Shown: positions 25,496 through 34,037, counted from the first letter of the stretch. The stretch is DNA of 64,000 nucleotides from Vescimonas sanitatis (GCF_049060325.1 NZ_JBMGPW010000001.1:248001-312000); one strand, 5' to 3'. The notes: generated from the sequence alone by a model not told the origin. Program-made: numbers and translations.

Positions 25496-25554
25496 AGGAA
25501 CGTTCCATACAACAGGTGCATACTTGCAAAATTTATCATAAAGGAGACTTTGAC

Positions 25555-26523
25555 ATGGCACTGGTAACTTCCAAGGAAATGTTCGCCAAGGCTTATGATG
25601 GCGGCTACGCCATCGGCGCGTTCAACGTCAACAACATGGAGATCGTACAGGGCATCACCGAGGCCTGCCAGGAGGAGCACGCTCCCGTGATCCTGCAGGT
25701 CAGCAAGGGCGCCCGCGCCTACGCCAACCACACCTATCTGGTGAAGCTGGTGGAGGCGGCGGTAGCGACCTGCCCCGATATCCCCATCGTGCTGCATCTG
25801 GATCACGGCCCCGACTTTGAGACCTGCAAGAGCTGCATCGACGGCGGCTTCACCTCCGTGATGATCGACGCCTCCTCCAAGCCCTTCGCCGAGAACATCG
25901 AGATCACCCGCAAGGTGGTGGAGTACGCCCATGACCACGGTGTCGTCGTGGAAGCGGAGCTGGGTACGCTGGCCGGTATCGAGGATGACGTGAAGGTGGC
26001 TGACCACGCCGCGTCCTACACCCGTCCCGAGGAGGTGGAGGAGTTCGTATCCAAGACTGGCTGCGACTCCCTGGCTATCGCCATCGGCACCAGCCACGGT
26101 GCGTATAAGTTCAAGCCCGAGCAGTGCACCGTCAATGAGAAGGGCATCCTGGTGCCGCCTCCCCTGCGCTTCGACGTGCTGGAGGAGGTCAGCAAGCGCC
26201 TGCCCGGCTTCCCCATCGTGCTGCACGGCTCATCCTCCGTGCCGCAGGAGTATGTGAAGATGATCAACGACCACGGCGGCAAGATGCCCAACGCCATCGG
26301 TGTGCCCGAGGAGCAGCTGCGTCAGGCCGCCCGTCTGTCCGTCTGCAAGATCAACATCGACTCCGATCTGCGTCTGGCCATGACCGGCACCATCCGGCAG
26401 TTCATGGACGAGCACCCCGACAAGTTCGATCCCCGCGAGTATCTGAAGCCCGCCCGCGCCAACATCAAGGAGCTGGTACGCCACAAACTGGTGGACGTGC
26501 TGGGCTGCGCTGGCAAGGCGTAA
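25555..26523 (+). CDS. fba: Class II fructose-bisphosphate aldolase
   Basis: Cleaves fructose-1,6-bisphosphate to dihydroxyacetone phosphate and glyceraldehyde-3-phosphate, using zinc. The 322 residues include AIGAFNVNNMEIVQ (about 16-29), the catalytic and zinc region VLHLDHGPDFE (about 79-89), VVEAELGTLAGIED (about 131-144), and the zinc/phosphate motifs TSHGAYK and LHGSSSVP. The ATG at 25555 follows AAAGGAGA. Strong C-ending codon bias suggests high expression. It shares a control region with the divergent phosphofructokinase gene. Confidence 0.95.
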   Translation: MALVTSKEMFAKAYDGGYAIGAFNVNNMEIVQGITEACQEEHAPVILQVSKGARAYANHTYLVKLVEAAVATCPDIPIVLHLDHGPDFETCKSCIDGGFTSVMIDASSKPFAENIEITRKVVEYAHDHGVVVEAELGTLAGIEDDVKVADHAASYTRPEEVEEFVSKTGCDSLAIAIGTSHGAYKFKPEQCTVNEKGILVPPPLRFDVLEEVSKRLPGFPIVLHGSSSVPQEYVKMINDHGGKMPNAIGVPEEQLRQAARLSVCKINIDSDLRLAMTGTIRQFMDEHPDKFDPREYLKPARANIKELVRHKLVDVLGCAGKA

Positions 26524-26535
26524 ACGACTGTACAA

Positions 26536-26571
26536 AAAATCTCCCGGCTCCGCAGAGCCGGGGGATTTTTT
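26536..26571 (+). terminator. Terminator after fba
   Basis: AAAATCTCCCGGCTC pairs with GAGCCGGGGGATTTT, loop CGCA, followed by Ts. It can also serve the convergent anti-sigma operon. Confidence 0.9.
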
Positions 26572-26605
26572 CAGTTGTATGCGCTGTCAAGAAAGCACCA
26601 TATTG

Positions 26606-27349
26606 TTATACGACCTCTACCACGCGCCAATAGCCGTCACCGTATTTTTCCAGTTTCCAGAGTACGATATGGTCTATTGCGCCCGTACCGGTGCATGTGC
26701 TGAGGTCATCTGTCTTATCAAAGCGCTGGTATCCGTATTTGACCCACATTTTCCCGGAATCTCCGCTGAAATGTGCCGACAGCAGGTCGATGTGATAGAT
26801 GGTCAGCATTTTGCCGGCGTCCATCTCCGGAACGCAGTAACGTACCAGCGCGCCCATGGCATAGGCAGCCTCGTCCCTCGGCATCGCCAGAACATTGTTG
26901 TATATTTCCTCCTCTGAATACTCAAATACGATGTGTGCGTTGCTCAGAACAGCCTCTGCCTTGTCCTGGTCGGAATAATCTCCCTTGAACAGCAGCGCCA
27001 TGCGGTCGCTGAAGGTATACTGTTCGGCAGAGCTGATGGCCGCCAGATAGTCGATGGAGTTGATCCGCAGCATCAGCGTCACCAGCAGCACCACCGTCGC
27101 GGTGATGGCGATGGCGCACCAGGTCTGCTTCCGCAGCTTCTTTTTCAGCGTCCGCAGAACGCCGGCTTCACCGGTGCGTTGCTCCGTGTCCGCGTCAGTG
27201 GGAGCGGACGGCTCTTCACCGGCGGACAGTGCGCGGCATTCTTTGCATGTATCCAGATGCTCTTTGACAAAGGCGGCGCTGTCCTCGCTGAGCATGCCCT
27301 CCGCATACAGCGGCAGCAGGTCGCGGACGATACTGCATTCATTTTTCAT
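26606..27349 (-). CDS. Anti-sigma factor (zinc-finger HC2 type, membrane-anchored)
   Basis: A 247-residue protein. The N-terminal zf-HC2 domain has the HxxxCxxC pattern (EHLDTCKECRAL, about 30-41), which binds ECF sigma factors. One membrane segment (about 78-98, WCAIAITATVVLLVTLML) is followed by an extracytoplasmic domain of about 150 residues with no recognised family. It overlaps its ECF sigma gene by 11 bp (AATGAAAAATGA). A paralogous pair with the same overlap lies at 38234-39677 in the mobile element. Confidence 0.85.
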   Translation of the reverse strand: MKNECSIVRDLLPLYAEGMLSEDSAAFVKEHLDTCKECRALSAGEEPSAPTDADTEQRTGEAGVLRTLKKKLRKQTWCAIAITATVVLLVTLMLRINSIDYLAAISSAEQYTFSDRMALLFKGDYSDQDKAEAVLSNAHIVFEYSEEEIYNNVLAMPRDEAAYAMGALVRYCVPEMDAGKMLTIYHIDLLSAHFSGDSGKMWVKYGYQRFDKTDDLSTCTGTGAIDHIVLWKLEKYGDGYWRVVEVV

Positions 27350-27833
27350 TGTTGCTGTCCTCCAATCTGTTTTTTATCATGTTTCTGGCACGGTGGTAGG
27401 TGACGCATACCCAGTTATCCGACTTGGCGAACAATTCACCGATCTGCTTATAAGACAGCTCGGCGTATACCCGCCACATGAACACCTCCCGGTACGGCTC
27501 CGGCAGGTCATGCAGAATAGCCTGTATCTGCCGGGCTTCCTCCCGTGCGCCGATCAGCTCCTCGGGGGTATCCGCACTGCCCACAGACTCCGGCAGTTCT
27601 TCCAGCGGAGTGGTATGCTTTTCCTTCCGCAGATAGGTATAATAGCAGTTCTTGGCGATCTGGCACAGCCATACCCGCATGTCGCAGCTGCCCCGGAATT
27701 TTCCGATGGATCGCAGTGCCTTGAAGAATGTGTCGCTGGTGATCTCCTCAGCCACATGCTCGCTGCCGGATAGCTTCAGAATATAGCGGTATACATCCCG
27801 GAAGTACAGGTCATAGACCTGCTCAAATTCCAT
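27339..27833 (-). CDS. ECF-type RNA polymerase sigma factor
   Basis: A 164-residue protein with only sigma regions 2 (about 5-75, including VAEEITSDTFFKALRSI and RVWLCQIAKNCYY) and 4 (about 110-160, VFMWRVYAELSYKQIGELFA). The start MEFEQVYDLY follows AGGAGGTGG; upstream in-frame codons overlap the promoter and lack a ribosome site. It is followed by its anti-sigma gene. The copy at 38234-38737 shares long stretches, so the two are paralogues. The promoter element at 27854-27886 is probably auto-regulated. Confidence 0.9.
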   Translation of the reverse strand: MEFEQVYDLYFRDVYRYILKLSGSEHVAEEITSDTFFKALRSIGKFRGSCDMRVWLCQIAKNCYYTYLRKEKHTTPLEELPESVGSADTPEELIGAREEARQIQAILHDLPEPYREVFMWRVYAELSYKQIGELFAKSDNWVCVTYHRARNMIKNRLEDSNNEK

Positions 27834-27853
27834 CTGCTGCCACCTCCTTTGTC

Positions 27854-27886
27854 TATATGACGCGCGGCTCGGCGGAATCTTACAAA
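27854..27886 (-). promoter_or_regulatory. ECF-type promoter of the chromosomal sigma/anti-sigma operon
   Basis: On the minus strand TTTGTAAGATT (plus 27876-27886), 13 bp, then CGTCATATA (plus 27854-27862), 21 bp before the sigma start codon. The same -35 word, spacer and a near-identical -10 occur before the paralogous operon at 38175-38207. Confidence 0.7.
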
Positions 27887-27910
27887 TTATTTCGATTATT
27901 TTGGACAGCG

Positions 27911-27943
27911 AAAGCGGCGGCGCGGATGATATCCGTGCCGCCG
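27911..27943. terminator. Hairpin after the transketolase genes
   Basis: AGCGGCGGC..CGGAT pairs with ATCCG..GCCGCCGCT around GAT. It is GC-rich with no long T-run. It sits downstream of the transketolase operon and upstream of the ECF promoter. Confidence 0.6.
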
Positions 27944-27974
27944 CTGATAACAACAGCTGTAAATTATATCTACT

Positions 27975-28901
27975 TTACAGTGTCTCTTTGATTTTGACCG
28001 CGATCTGATCGGCGGTCAGGCCGTATTCCCGCAGCACGTCGGCAGCCTTGCCGGACTGACCGAACCGGTCGTTGACGCCGATCTTGCGGAATTTGCAGCA
28101 GACCTTGCCCATCAGTACATCGGCCACAGCGTCACCCAGACCTCCGATGACGCTGTGCTCCTCCACGGTAATGACATTGCCGCACTTTTCGGCGTACTTC
28201 GTCACGCACTCCGCGTCAATGGGCTTGATGGTGTGTACGTTGATGACGCTGATCTCGATACCCTCGGCGGAGAGCAGCTTGGCGGCCTCCAGCGCCTCGT
28301 TGACCATCAGACCGCAGGCGAACACCGCCGCGTCCTTGCCCTCGCGCAGCACATTGGCCTTGCCGATCTCAAAGGGATAGTCCTCCTCGAATACCGGGGT
28401 GGCCAAACGCGCCAGACGCATATAGGCGGGACCCTGAAACTCCGCCAGGGCAAAGGTGGCCTTCTTTGCCTCATTGGCGTCAGCAGGGACGATGACGGTC
28501 ATGCCGGGGATCAGCCGCATAAGACCGATGTCCTCGATGGCCTGGTGGCTGCCGCCGTCCTCGCCCACAGACACGCCGGCATGGGAGCAGCATATCTTCA
28601 CATTAAATCTGGGATAGGCGATGGTGTTGCGGATCTGCTCATAGGCGCGCCCAGCGCCGAACATGGCGAAGGTGGAGCAGAAGGGGACAAGCCCCATAGT
28701 GGACAAACCGGCGCCGATATTCATCATATTGGCCTCGGCGATGCCGCAGTCAAAGAAGCGCTCGGGATGCGCCGCCTTGAAATACTTGGTCATAGTGGCA
28801 CCAGCCAGGTCGGCATCCAGCACTACGACGTTCTTATTCTGTTCACCCAGCTCTACCAGCGCCTTGCCGTAGGCTTCACGGGTGGCGATCTTTTCACTCA
28901 T
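27975..28901 (-). CDS. Transketolase, C-terminal subunit
   Basis: A 308-residue subunit with the pyrimidine-binding domain (about 5-165: FDCGIAEANMMNIGAGLS, ThDP-activating Glu) and the C-terminal transketolase domain (about 180-300, INVHTIKPIDAEC). With the adjacent N-terminal subunit it makes one split transketolase transferring two-carbon units in the non-oxidative pentose phosphate pathway, common in Clostridia. The start is 4 bp after the N-terminal gene. Confidence 0.93.
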   Translation of the reverse strand: MSEKIATREAYGKALVELGEQNKNVVVLDADLAGATMTKYFKAAHPERFFDCGIAEANMMNIGAGLSTMGLVPFCSTFAMFGAGRAYEQIRNTIAYPRFNVKICCSHAGVSVGEDGGSHQAIEDIGLMRLIPGMTVIVPADANEAKKATFALAEFQGPAYMRLARLATPVFEEDYPFEIGKANVLREGKDAAVFACGLMVNEALEAAKLLSAEGIEISVINVHTIKPIDAECVTKYAEKCGNVITVEEHSVIGGLGDAVADVLMGKVCCKFRKIGVNDRFGQSGKAADVLREYGLTADQIAVKIKETL

Positions 28902-28904
28902 GGC

Positions 28905-29714
28905 TCAGTCCTCCAATTCCTTCAATGCCTGCTGCCGCTGTTCCTCGTTGGGCGCCTTGCCGTGCCAGCCCACCTGGCCTTCCATGAAGGATACGCCCTT
29001 ACCCTTGACCGTGTGGGCCAAGATAGCCTTGGGCCTGCCAGGCGTCACAGGCGCGCCCAGCGCTGCTTCAATGGCGTCCAGGTCATGGCCGTCGATCTCG
29101 TGCAGATCAAAGCCAAAGGCCCGCAGCTTGGCGGGCATATCGCCCAGGGACATGACCTCGTCGTTGCTGCCGTCGATCTGCAGGCCATTGTTGTCCACGA
29201 TCACGGTCAGGTTGTCCAGCTTATAGTGGGCAGCGGACATGAGGGCCTCCCAGATCTGGCCCTCCTGACACTCGCCGTCGCCCAGCAGCGTAAACACCTT
29301 GGTGTCCTTGCCCTGCACCTTGGCGCCCAGCGCCATACCCACGGCAATAGAGCAGCCCTGACCCAGGGAGCCGGTGGAGGCGTCCACACCAGGGACCTTC
29401 TTGCAGTCCGGGTGGCCCTGCAGGATGCTGTGCAGCTGCCGGAAGTTCTTGAACTCATCGCGGCTGATAAAGCCCAACTCTGCCAGAACCGCGTAGTAAC
29501 AGGGGGCAGCGTGGCCCTTGCTGAGCACAAAACGGTCACGGTCCACCCAATGCGGATTTTTGGGGTCGATACGCATATGGTTATAGAATACGCTGGCCAC
29601 CAGCTCCACCGCGGACAGGGAGCCGCCGGGATGACCGCTGCCGGCGTTGGCGGTCATGTTGATGATGTCACGGCGCATCTGACGGCACACGCCGGACAAT
29701 TCTGCTTTATTCAT
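28905..29714 (-). CDS. Transketolase, N-terminal subunit
   Basis: A 269-residue ThDP-binding half. Motifs: NAGSGHPGGSLS (about 22-33), LSKGHAAPCYY, TGSLGQGCSIAVGMA and the ThDP signature GDGECQEGQIWEA (about 144-156) running to DNN. The ATG at 29714 follows TGGAGGTTT; a longer upstream frame has no ribosome site. A promoter with TTGACT and a weak -10 (TATCCT) can be drawn about 50 bp upstream on the minus strand. It works with the downstream C-terminal subunit. Confidence 0.93.
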   Translation of the reverse strand: MNKAELSGVCRQMRRDIINMTANAGSGHPGGSLSAVELVASVFYNHMRIDPKNPHWVDRDRFVLSKGHAAPCYYAVLAELGFISRDEFKNFRQLHSILQGHPDCKKVPGVDASTGSLGQGCSIAVGMALGAKVQGKDTKVFTLLGDGECQEGQIWEALMSAAHYKLDNLTVIVDNNGLQIDGSNDEVMSLGDMPAKLRAFGFDLHEIDGHDLDAIEAALGAPVTPGRPKAILAHTVKGKGVSFMEGQVGWHGKAPNEEQRQQALKELED

Positions 29715-29865
29715 GGGAAACCTCCATTCCATGTTCTTCTGACCTAATAGGATATAGTATTTCCCATATAAAGTCAATGCAGGACAACAGAAAAGTCACA
29801 GAAAAGTAACGGAAAATATCACATCAGCAGGGGAGGGCACATACAATAGGGCGGAGGGATGCCAG

Positions 29866-30369
29866 ATGCTTTTTCGTCCGTATGACAGACTGGAGGCCGT
29901 GATCTACGCCCATCGCTGGGCCTATGGCCGCAATCCGGCCTTTTACGATTATGAGGAGATCGGCGGCGACTGCACCAACTATGCCTCACAGTGCATCTAC
30001 GTCGGCACCGGTGTAATGAACTATACACCTACCTTCGGCTGGTACTACATCAACAGCAATGACAAATCCCCCTCCTGGACGGGTGTTGAGTTTCTGCGTG
30101 ACTTTCTGGTGCGCGAGGAACGCTCTGCCGGGCCGGTAGCCCAGGAGACGCAGGACCTCTCCCGGGCACGGCTTGGAGATGTGATACAGCTAAGGTTCAG
30201 TGGGGATGTATTCCAGCATTCTCCGGTGGTGGTACAGCCCAACTCTGACGGTGATCCGGCCAAAATACTGGTAGCCGCCCACAGCGCGGATGTGGATTGG
30301 CGGCCGCTGAGTACCTACGACTATCAGGCGTACCGGGTCCTGCACATACTTGGTGCATTCGTGCCGTAA
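29866..30369 (+). CDS. Amidase-domain protein (Amidase_6, papain-like)
   Basis: A 167-residue protein matching the putative amidase domain of Firmicutes (PF12671). The catalytic Cys36 is in GGDCTNYASQCI and the His in VFQHSPVVV (about 118). No signal peptide is seen, so it may act inside the mother cell or spore rather than on the outer wall. Members often hydrolyse cell-wall amide bonds. It precedes, convergently, the spore-coat gene cotJC, hinting at a sporulation role, which is inference. Confidence 0.8.
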   Translation: MLFRPYDRLEAVIYAHRWAYGRNPAFYDYEEIGGDCTNYASQCIYVGTGVMNYTPTFGWYYINSNDKSPSWTGVEFLRDFLVREERSAGPVAQETQDLSRARLGDVIQLRFSGDVFQHSPVVVQPNSDGDPAKILVAAHSADVDWRPLSTYDYQAYRVLHILGAFVP

Positions 30370-30372
30370 ATG

Positions 30373-30442
30373 AACATCCCCCGGGGAAACCTGGGGATGT
30401 CGTACAATAAGCTGTCCCCGGCAGAGCCGGGGACAGCTTATT
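30373..30442. terminator. Two consecutive hairpins between the amidase gene and cotJC
   Basis: ACATCCCC/GGGGATGT (30373-30400) is followed by perfect 17-bp arms AATAAGCTGTCCCCGGC and GCCGGGGACAGCTTATT (30406-30442). The second is bidirectional and should end both the amidase transcript and cotJC on the minus strand. Confidence 0.8.
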
Positions 30443-30451
30443 ATTGCGGCA

Positions 30452-30535
30452 CTATTTATCAAAGGATGGGTTCATAAAATATACGTTCTTTTCGTTCAGC
30501 CGGTCTTTGGCCAAGCGCAGACCTTCGCCGAAGCG
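30452..30535 (-). pseudogene. cotJC: cotJC, 3' fragment (last 27 codons), split off by a mobile element
   Basis: Read on the minus strand from the left repeat: RFGEGLRLAKDRLNEK, then NVYFMNPSFDK and a TAG stop. This is the characteristic C terminus of the CotJC / manganese-catalase-like spore coat protein. The preceding part of the same gene is at 45346-45784, where it runs to HFQRFGE within the same 13-bp repeat. Joining the two copies gives an uninterrupted frame. The fragment has no start of its own and is separated by 14.8 kb. Confidence 0.88.
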
Positions 30536-30547
30536 TACAAGATGGAG
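30523..30547 (+). repeat. Left attachment site of the mobilizable element
   Basis: The 13-bp core CTTCGCCGAAGCG (30523-30535) is repeated at 45346-45358. Its last GCG begins GCGTACAAGATGGAG (30533-30547), which recurs inverted at 45327-45341. The core includes the palindrome CTTCGCCGAAG. Confidence 0.85.
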
Positions 30548-30560
30548 TAACTGTACTTGC

Positions 30561-32054
30561 TTAAATGCGCCATTCGATCTTGATGGACTCGCTGGTCGCA
30601 TAGATGACACGGATGAGCTGGTCTACCGTCTGTCGCTTATCATCGAAGCTCAACTCGTCCCACATAGTCAGGTGATTATAGATCTCCGTATAGTCCGCTT
30701 CCTTGTGCAGCTTCAATTCAGAGATACGCTTCATCAGCTCTTGCTTTTTCCCATCCAGTTCTTTGACGCGCCCACTGATGTAGCGAAACAGGGTATCGTC
30801 CGCAGCCGACAGGCGATCCATCAGCGAGCCAATCTCAGTCTCAACTTGCGTAAGTTGAACATTCAACGCCGTTAGCTCGGGGTTAACGTAATTTCCTTTA
30901 CACCTTCTGAGCGTTTTGAACTGAGCCATCTTTTTGCGCATTTCATTGTAGATGATTTGCTCAAACTCGTCGGTATAAATCGTTCCGGGACCCTTGCAGG
31001 CTTTGGAGTTCATTTTGTTCGAACAGAGGAGATAGCGGGAGCGTGTGGTCGAGTAGTGCTTATCCACCAAAGCGTACCCGCAGATGCCGCATTTGATCTT
31101 TCCCGCCAGCCATGTGTTCTTGGCTTTCTGATATGGCTTGATCTGCTGCGCTTCCAGACACTTTGCACGGCATTTCAGCCATAGGTCGGAGGGAATGATG
31201 CCCTCGTGTGGCGCCAGCACCAAATGGTTGCCTTCTAAATTCATTTGCTTGCGTCCTACGGAGTCCTGTCCCTTGTAGTAGTAGCATCCGTTCGTGCCGA
31301 TAAAGTCACTCGGATCGTTTGCCATGATCGCGCCTTGGTCACGATAGAACTCATAGACGGATAGATCCGCGCGGACATAGATGGGATTCCTGAGAACATC
31401 CGCAAGTCGTGTGCGTCCCCACGGCTTTCCGTTTTTGAGAATGCCGTGGGCTTGAAAGTAGCGGATAATGTCACCGTAGGAGCATTCCGGCTTGGAGTAG
31501 AGCTCATAGATCAACCGCACCTGTTCCGCTTCCTCCGCGTTGATCTCATACATAGAGGTCTTAATACCCTCGATGGTCGTCGGGATCAGCCGGAATCCAT
31601 ACGGAACTCTGCCGCCCATATAGAAGCTCTTTTGACTGCGGGAGTAGTAGGCATCCGCCACGCGCTTTTGAATAGTTTCCCGTTCCAACTGCGCGAATAC
31701 AATGCAGATGTTGAGCATGGCGCGTCCCATGGGCGAGGAAGTGTCGAATTTTTCTGTCGTGGATACGAACTCGACCCTGTGCTTTCCGAATTTCTCCATC
31801 ATATTAGAGAAGTCGAGGATAGAACGGCTGATGCGGTCCAGCTTGTAAACAACGACCTTACCAATCACTCCGTTTTCGATGTCGTTCATCATTTCCGCAA
31901 AGGCGGGACGGTCTGTATTTTTACCGCTGTAACCTCTGTCGGTATAAACCTTATACTGTTCACCTCTCATTTCGTACTGGCAGAACTCGATCTGGCTTTC
32001 GATAGAAATGCTATCGGCTCTGTCAACGGATTGTCTTGCGTAGATTGCGTTCAT
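30561..32054 (-). CDS. Large serine recombinase of the mobilizable element
   Basis: A 497-residue integrase/excisionase. The N-terminal resolvase domain starts AIYARQS with nucleophile Ser9 and includes YKLDRISRS (about 70-78). A Recombinase domain follows (about 160-280), then a zinc ribbon (CGICGYAL to CSNKMNSKAC, about 320-350) and a coiled coil (about 375-450). The ATG follows AGGAAGGAG. It ends 26 bp inside the left attachment repeat, the typical position for the gene that moves the element. It presumably acts on the cotJC core. Confidence 0.93.
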   Translation of the reverse strand: MNAIYARQSVDRADSISIESQIEFCQYEMRGEQYKVYTDRGYSGKNTDRPAFAEMMNDIENGVIGKVVVYKLDRISRSILDFSNMMEKFGKHRVEFVSTTEKFDTSSPMGRAMLNICIVFAQLERETIQKRVADAYYSRSQKSFYMGGRVPYGFRLIPTTIEGIKTSMYEINAEEAEQVRLIYELYSKPECSYGDIIRYFQAHGILKNGKPWGRTRLADVLRNPIYVRADLSVYEFYRDQGAIMANDPSDFIGTNGCYYYKGQDSVGRKQMNLEGNHLVLAPHEGIIPSDLWLKCRAKCLEAQQIKPYQKAKNTWLAGKIKCGICGYALVDKHYSTTRSRYLLCSNKMNSKACKGPGTIYTDEFEQIIYNEMRKKMAQFKTLRRCKGNYVNPELTALNVQLTQVETEIGSLMDRLSAADDTLFRYISGRVKELDGKKQELMKRISELKLHKEADYTEIYNHLTMWDELSFDDKRQTVDQLIRVIYATSESIKIEWRI

Positions 32055-32097
32055 TTTGTAGCTCCTTCCTCACAGAAAAGAGCTGCTGACAGGTACA

Positions 32098-32247
32098 TCA
32101 TACCGCAGCAGCTCCTAAATAGCTATCATTTTCATTGTGTTTTTCATACTTTATAAAGACCTCGAAAAGACCTTCCTCGATACATCGCCGCTGTTCCATG
32201 CACTCCTCGGCGGTAAGCTGTGGGGTAAGGTTTTCAATTCTGATCAT
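32098..32247 (-). CDS. Small hypothetical protein (49 aa)
   Basis: Begins MIRIENLTPQLTAEECMEQR, then reads CIEEGLFEVFIKYEK; acidic and helical, no known domain. The ATG lacks a good ribosome site. An upstream in-frame region contains GGGAGGTGA before ATT codons, so the true start may be an unusual codon about 55 bp upstream. Position just before the recombinase suggests an excision accessory, but that is inference. A hairpin (32080-32114) covers its end. Confidence 0.5.
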   Translation of the reverse strand: MIRIENLTPQLTAEECMEQRRCIEEGLFEVFIKYEKHNENDSYLGAAAV

Positions 32248-32363
32248 ATTTTTTCTGCCGGAAATAATGTGCGCATCACTATCGTAAGTGAAAGGGCGGA
32301 CAATAATAACTATCACCTCCCGCGGTGCTATCATTTTATTTGCGAGAACCTTGTCCTATGCAG

Positions 32364-32397
32364 AAAGGGAGAGTCGAAATCCTTCAACTCTCCCTTT
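32364..32397 (-). terminator. Terminator after the relaxase operon
   Basis: AAAGGGAGAGT pairs with ACTCTCCCTTT around 12 nt; it lies 4 bp past the relaxase stop on the minus strand. Confidence 0.6.
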
Positions 32398-32400
32398 GCG

Positions 32401-33726
32401 TCACATGGTCTGCTGCCAGTCATAACTCACCTCGTCCTCGTGGTCATCAGCCTTGTGACCGAGGGCGATTTTCTTTTCCCGTTCTTTTTGCAATGCCTTT
32501 CTGTCGGTGTAGTGCTGTACGGGCATCACAGGGGCAGTAGGCTGGAGCTGCTCCAGACGGTGCCCAAGCCCCACCAGAGCAGAAGCAGTGCTGCCGCCGC
32601 CATTAGCAGAGAGATCAATGCCGGAATACCGACTTGTGGTAGATGCAGTCTGGGAAGTCTGATTCTGCGCAGAGAAAAAGAGTTCTCTTTCGGCTTCCCA
32701 GCCTGTTCGCTCATCTGCTCCAGATGGCGTACCGTCTTCAGAAGATCGTCCAGCTGCGTCCGCGTGGGAAGCTGCGACATCTGCCTGCTGATGCTCTCCA
32801 ACAGATCCGTCTGCCGATCCGCATGGTACCACAGTGTATCCAGATCGTTCATCATTTGCTCCCAGTCCGCTTTTGAGGGACGCGCTTCGGGAGGTGGTGC
32901 CTGCACCGGCAGCGCTGTCTGCTGGGAGTTGCGCTGCTTGAGTTCTTGCAGAGACAACCTCTGCCCGTATTCTGAATTCATGCTCCATGGCCTCCTTGCA
33001 ATACTTTTCCTCGTGTAATTTGTTGTCGCGGCACTTCGTGCCGTCCGGCGTGGTGTAGGTGATGTACTTGCGGCTGCTCTCCCAGCGGACGGCGTAGCCC
33101 TCGGACACCATCAGGGAAACGAAGGCGTCCTTGTCGGCGGCGTATTTCATACACTCGTCGATGGTGTTCATGAGCCGCAGCTTCCAGCTTTGACCCTTCA
33201 ACGCCGTGTGGTACTCCGCGCCGCCCATGCCGCGGGCCTGTTGCGTTGGCGCATCAAAGACAGGAAGACCCATCTCCAGACAGATCGCATCGTTGCGCCG
33301 CATCAGCTCTTGGATCTGCGCTTTCGCCATGTGCAGCTTTTTGCCGGTCTCAAAGTTGACAGAGTTGATGACGCAGTGGGAGTGGATGTGCTCCCGGTCT
33401 ACATGGGTGCAGACCAGCACCTCGCAGCCGTCGAAGTATTCTGCCAGCCGCCGCGCGGCTTCGTGGGCCTGCTGTGGATCGACCGCCGCGCCTTTTGGGA
33501 AGCTCTGCACCATGTGATAGAACATCACGCCGCCATCCTTGTGATAGAGCAGCTTTGTATTGATGAAATCATCGTAGACGCTCTGCGGCTGGCAGTTGAT
33601 GCCGCTGACGAGCGGCCCGCCCTCCCATGTGGTTTTCTTTTCCTGCATGACGTAAAGCATCACGCCGCGCATGGCGGCGCGGGACTGTGTGCCCTTTTTG
33701 TAGTTCACGAAATGTACGATGGCCAT
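32401..33726 (-). CDS. Relaxase/mobilization nuclease (MobA/VirD2 type)
   Basis: Nicks oriT and pilots the strand during conjugation. A 441-residue protein with an N-terminal relaxase domain: FVNYKKGTQSRAAMRGVM (about 5-22) and the metal triad HVDREHIHSHCVIN (about 115-128). The second half is low-complexity (Ala/Ser/Thr) and ends KKIALGHKADDHEDE. The ATG at 33726 follows the overlapping mobC stop. The C-terminal third also encodes a different membrane protein in another frame (32526-32981). Confidence 0.9.
   Translation of the reverse strand: MAIVHFVNYKKGTQSRAAMRGVMLYVMQEKKTTWEGGPLVSGINCQPQSVYDDFINTKLLYHKDGGVMFYHMVQSFPKGAAVDPQQAHEAARRLAEYFDGCEVLVCTHVDREHIHSHCVINSVNFETGKKLHMAKAQIQELMRRNDAICLEMGLPVFDAPTQQARGMGGAEYHTALKGQSWKLRLMNTIDECMKYAADKDAFVSLMVSEGYAVRWESSRKYITYTTPDGTKCRDNKLHEEKYCKEAMEHEFRIRAEVVSARTQAAQLPADSAAGAGTTSRSASLKSGLGANDERSGYTVVPCGSADGSVGEHQQADVAASHADAAGRSSEDGTPSGADERTGWEAERELFFSAQNQTSQTASTTSRYSGIDLSANGGGSTASALVGLGHRLEQLQPTAPVMPVQHYTDRKALQKEREKKIALGHKADDHEDEVSYDWQQTM
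32526..32981 (-). CDS. Nested out-of-frame membrane protein inside the relaxase gene
   Basis: A 151-residue frame, read on the same strand as the relaxase but in another phase. It has a helical, charged body (WEQMMNDLDTLWYHADRQTD) and one C-terminal membrane segment (about 118-137, GIPALISLLMAAAALLLLWW), a coherent layout unlike a chance frame. RSF1010 has a comparable mobB nested in mobA whose membrane segment helps mobilization; homology is not claimed. Start ATG lies inside the relaxase codons for EHEF. Confidence 0.6.
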   Translation of the reverse strand: MNSEYGQRLSLQELKQRNSQQTALPVQAPPPEARPSKADWEQMMNDLDTLWYHADRQTDLLESISRQMSQLPTRTQLDDLLKTVRHLEQMSEQAGKPKENSFSLRRIRLPRLHLPQVGIPALISLLMAAAALLLLWWGLGTVWSSSSLLPL

Positions 33727-33731
33727 ACGGC

Positions 33732-34037
33732 TCACCGTCCTTCCATGACAGCCCGCAACGCGACGCTGACCTCGGACAACTCACCGGCGGCTTTCTCCAA
33801 GCCGATGACCTGCACTTTGCCCATGTTGGCAAGGACGGTGAGGCGGTTGATGTTGCTGCCGATGCCCTTGAGCTGGCGGAGCAGTTCTTTTTGCCCGTCG
33901 ATGACAACGATCCGCTTGCCGAGGCAGCAGGCGGTGACGTAATCGCTCATGGACATGTGGGCCTTCGCTGCCAGCGCCCTGATCTTCTCACGGTCAGCGG
34001 ACGCCATGCGCGTGCTGAATTTGATATCTTTTTTCAT
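33732..34037 (-). CDS. MobC-like relaxosome protein
   Basis: A 101-residue basic protein. The N-terminal ribbon-helix-helix (about 5-35, IKFSTRMASADREKIRALAA) is followed by a helical region (LLRQLKGIGSNINRLTVLAN) typical of MobC, which assists relaxase nicking. The ATG follows TTGGAGA; much longer in-frame upstream sequence is rejected as it crosses the oriT-like region. It ends 5 bp before the relaxase start, forming the mob operon. Confidence 0.85.
   Translation of the reverse strand: MKKDIKFSTRMASADREKIRALAAKAHMSMSDYVTACCLGKRIVVIDGQKELLRQLKGIGSNINRLTVLANMGKVQVIGLEKAAGELSEVSVALRAVMEGR

Noticed and set aside
28155..29747. Long plus-strand open frame (530 codons) opposite the transketolase genes
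   Set aside because: Shadow of two well-supported genes with conserved motifs; composition is unnatural.
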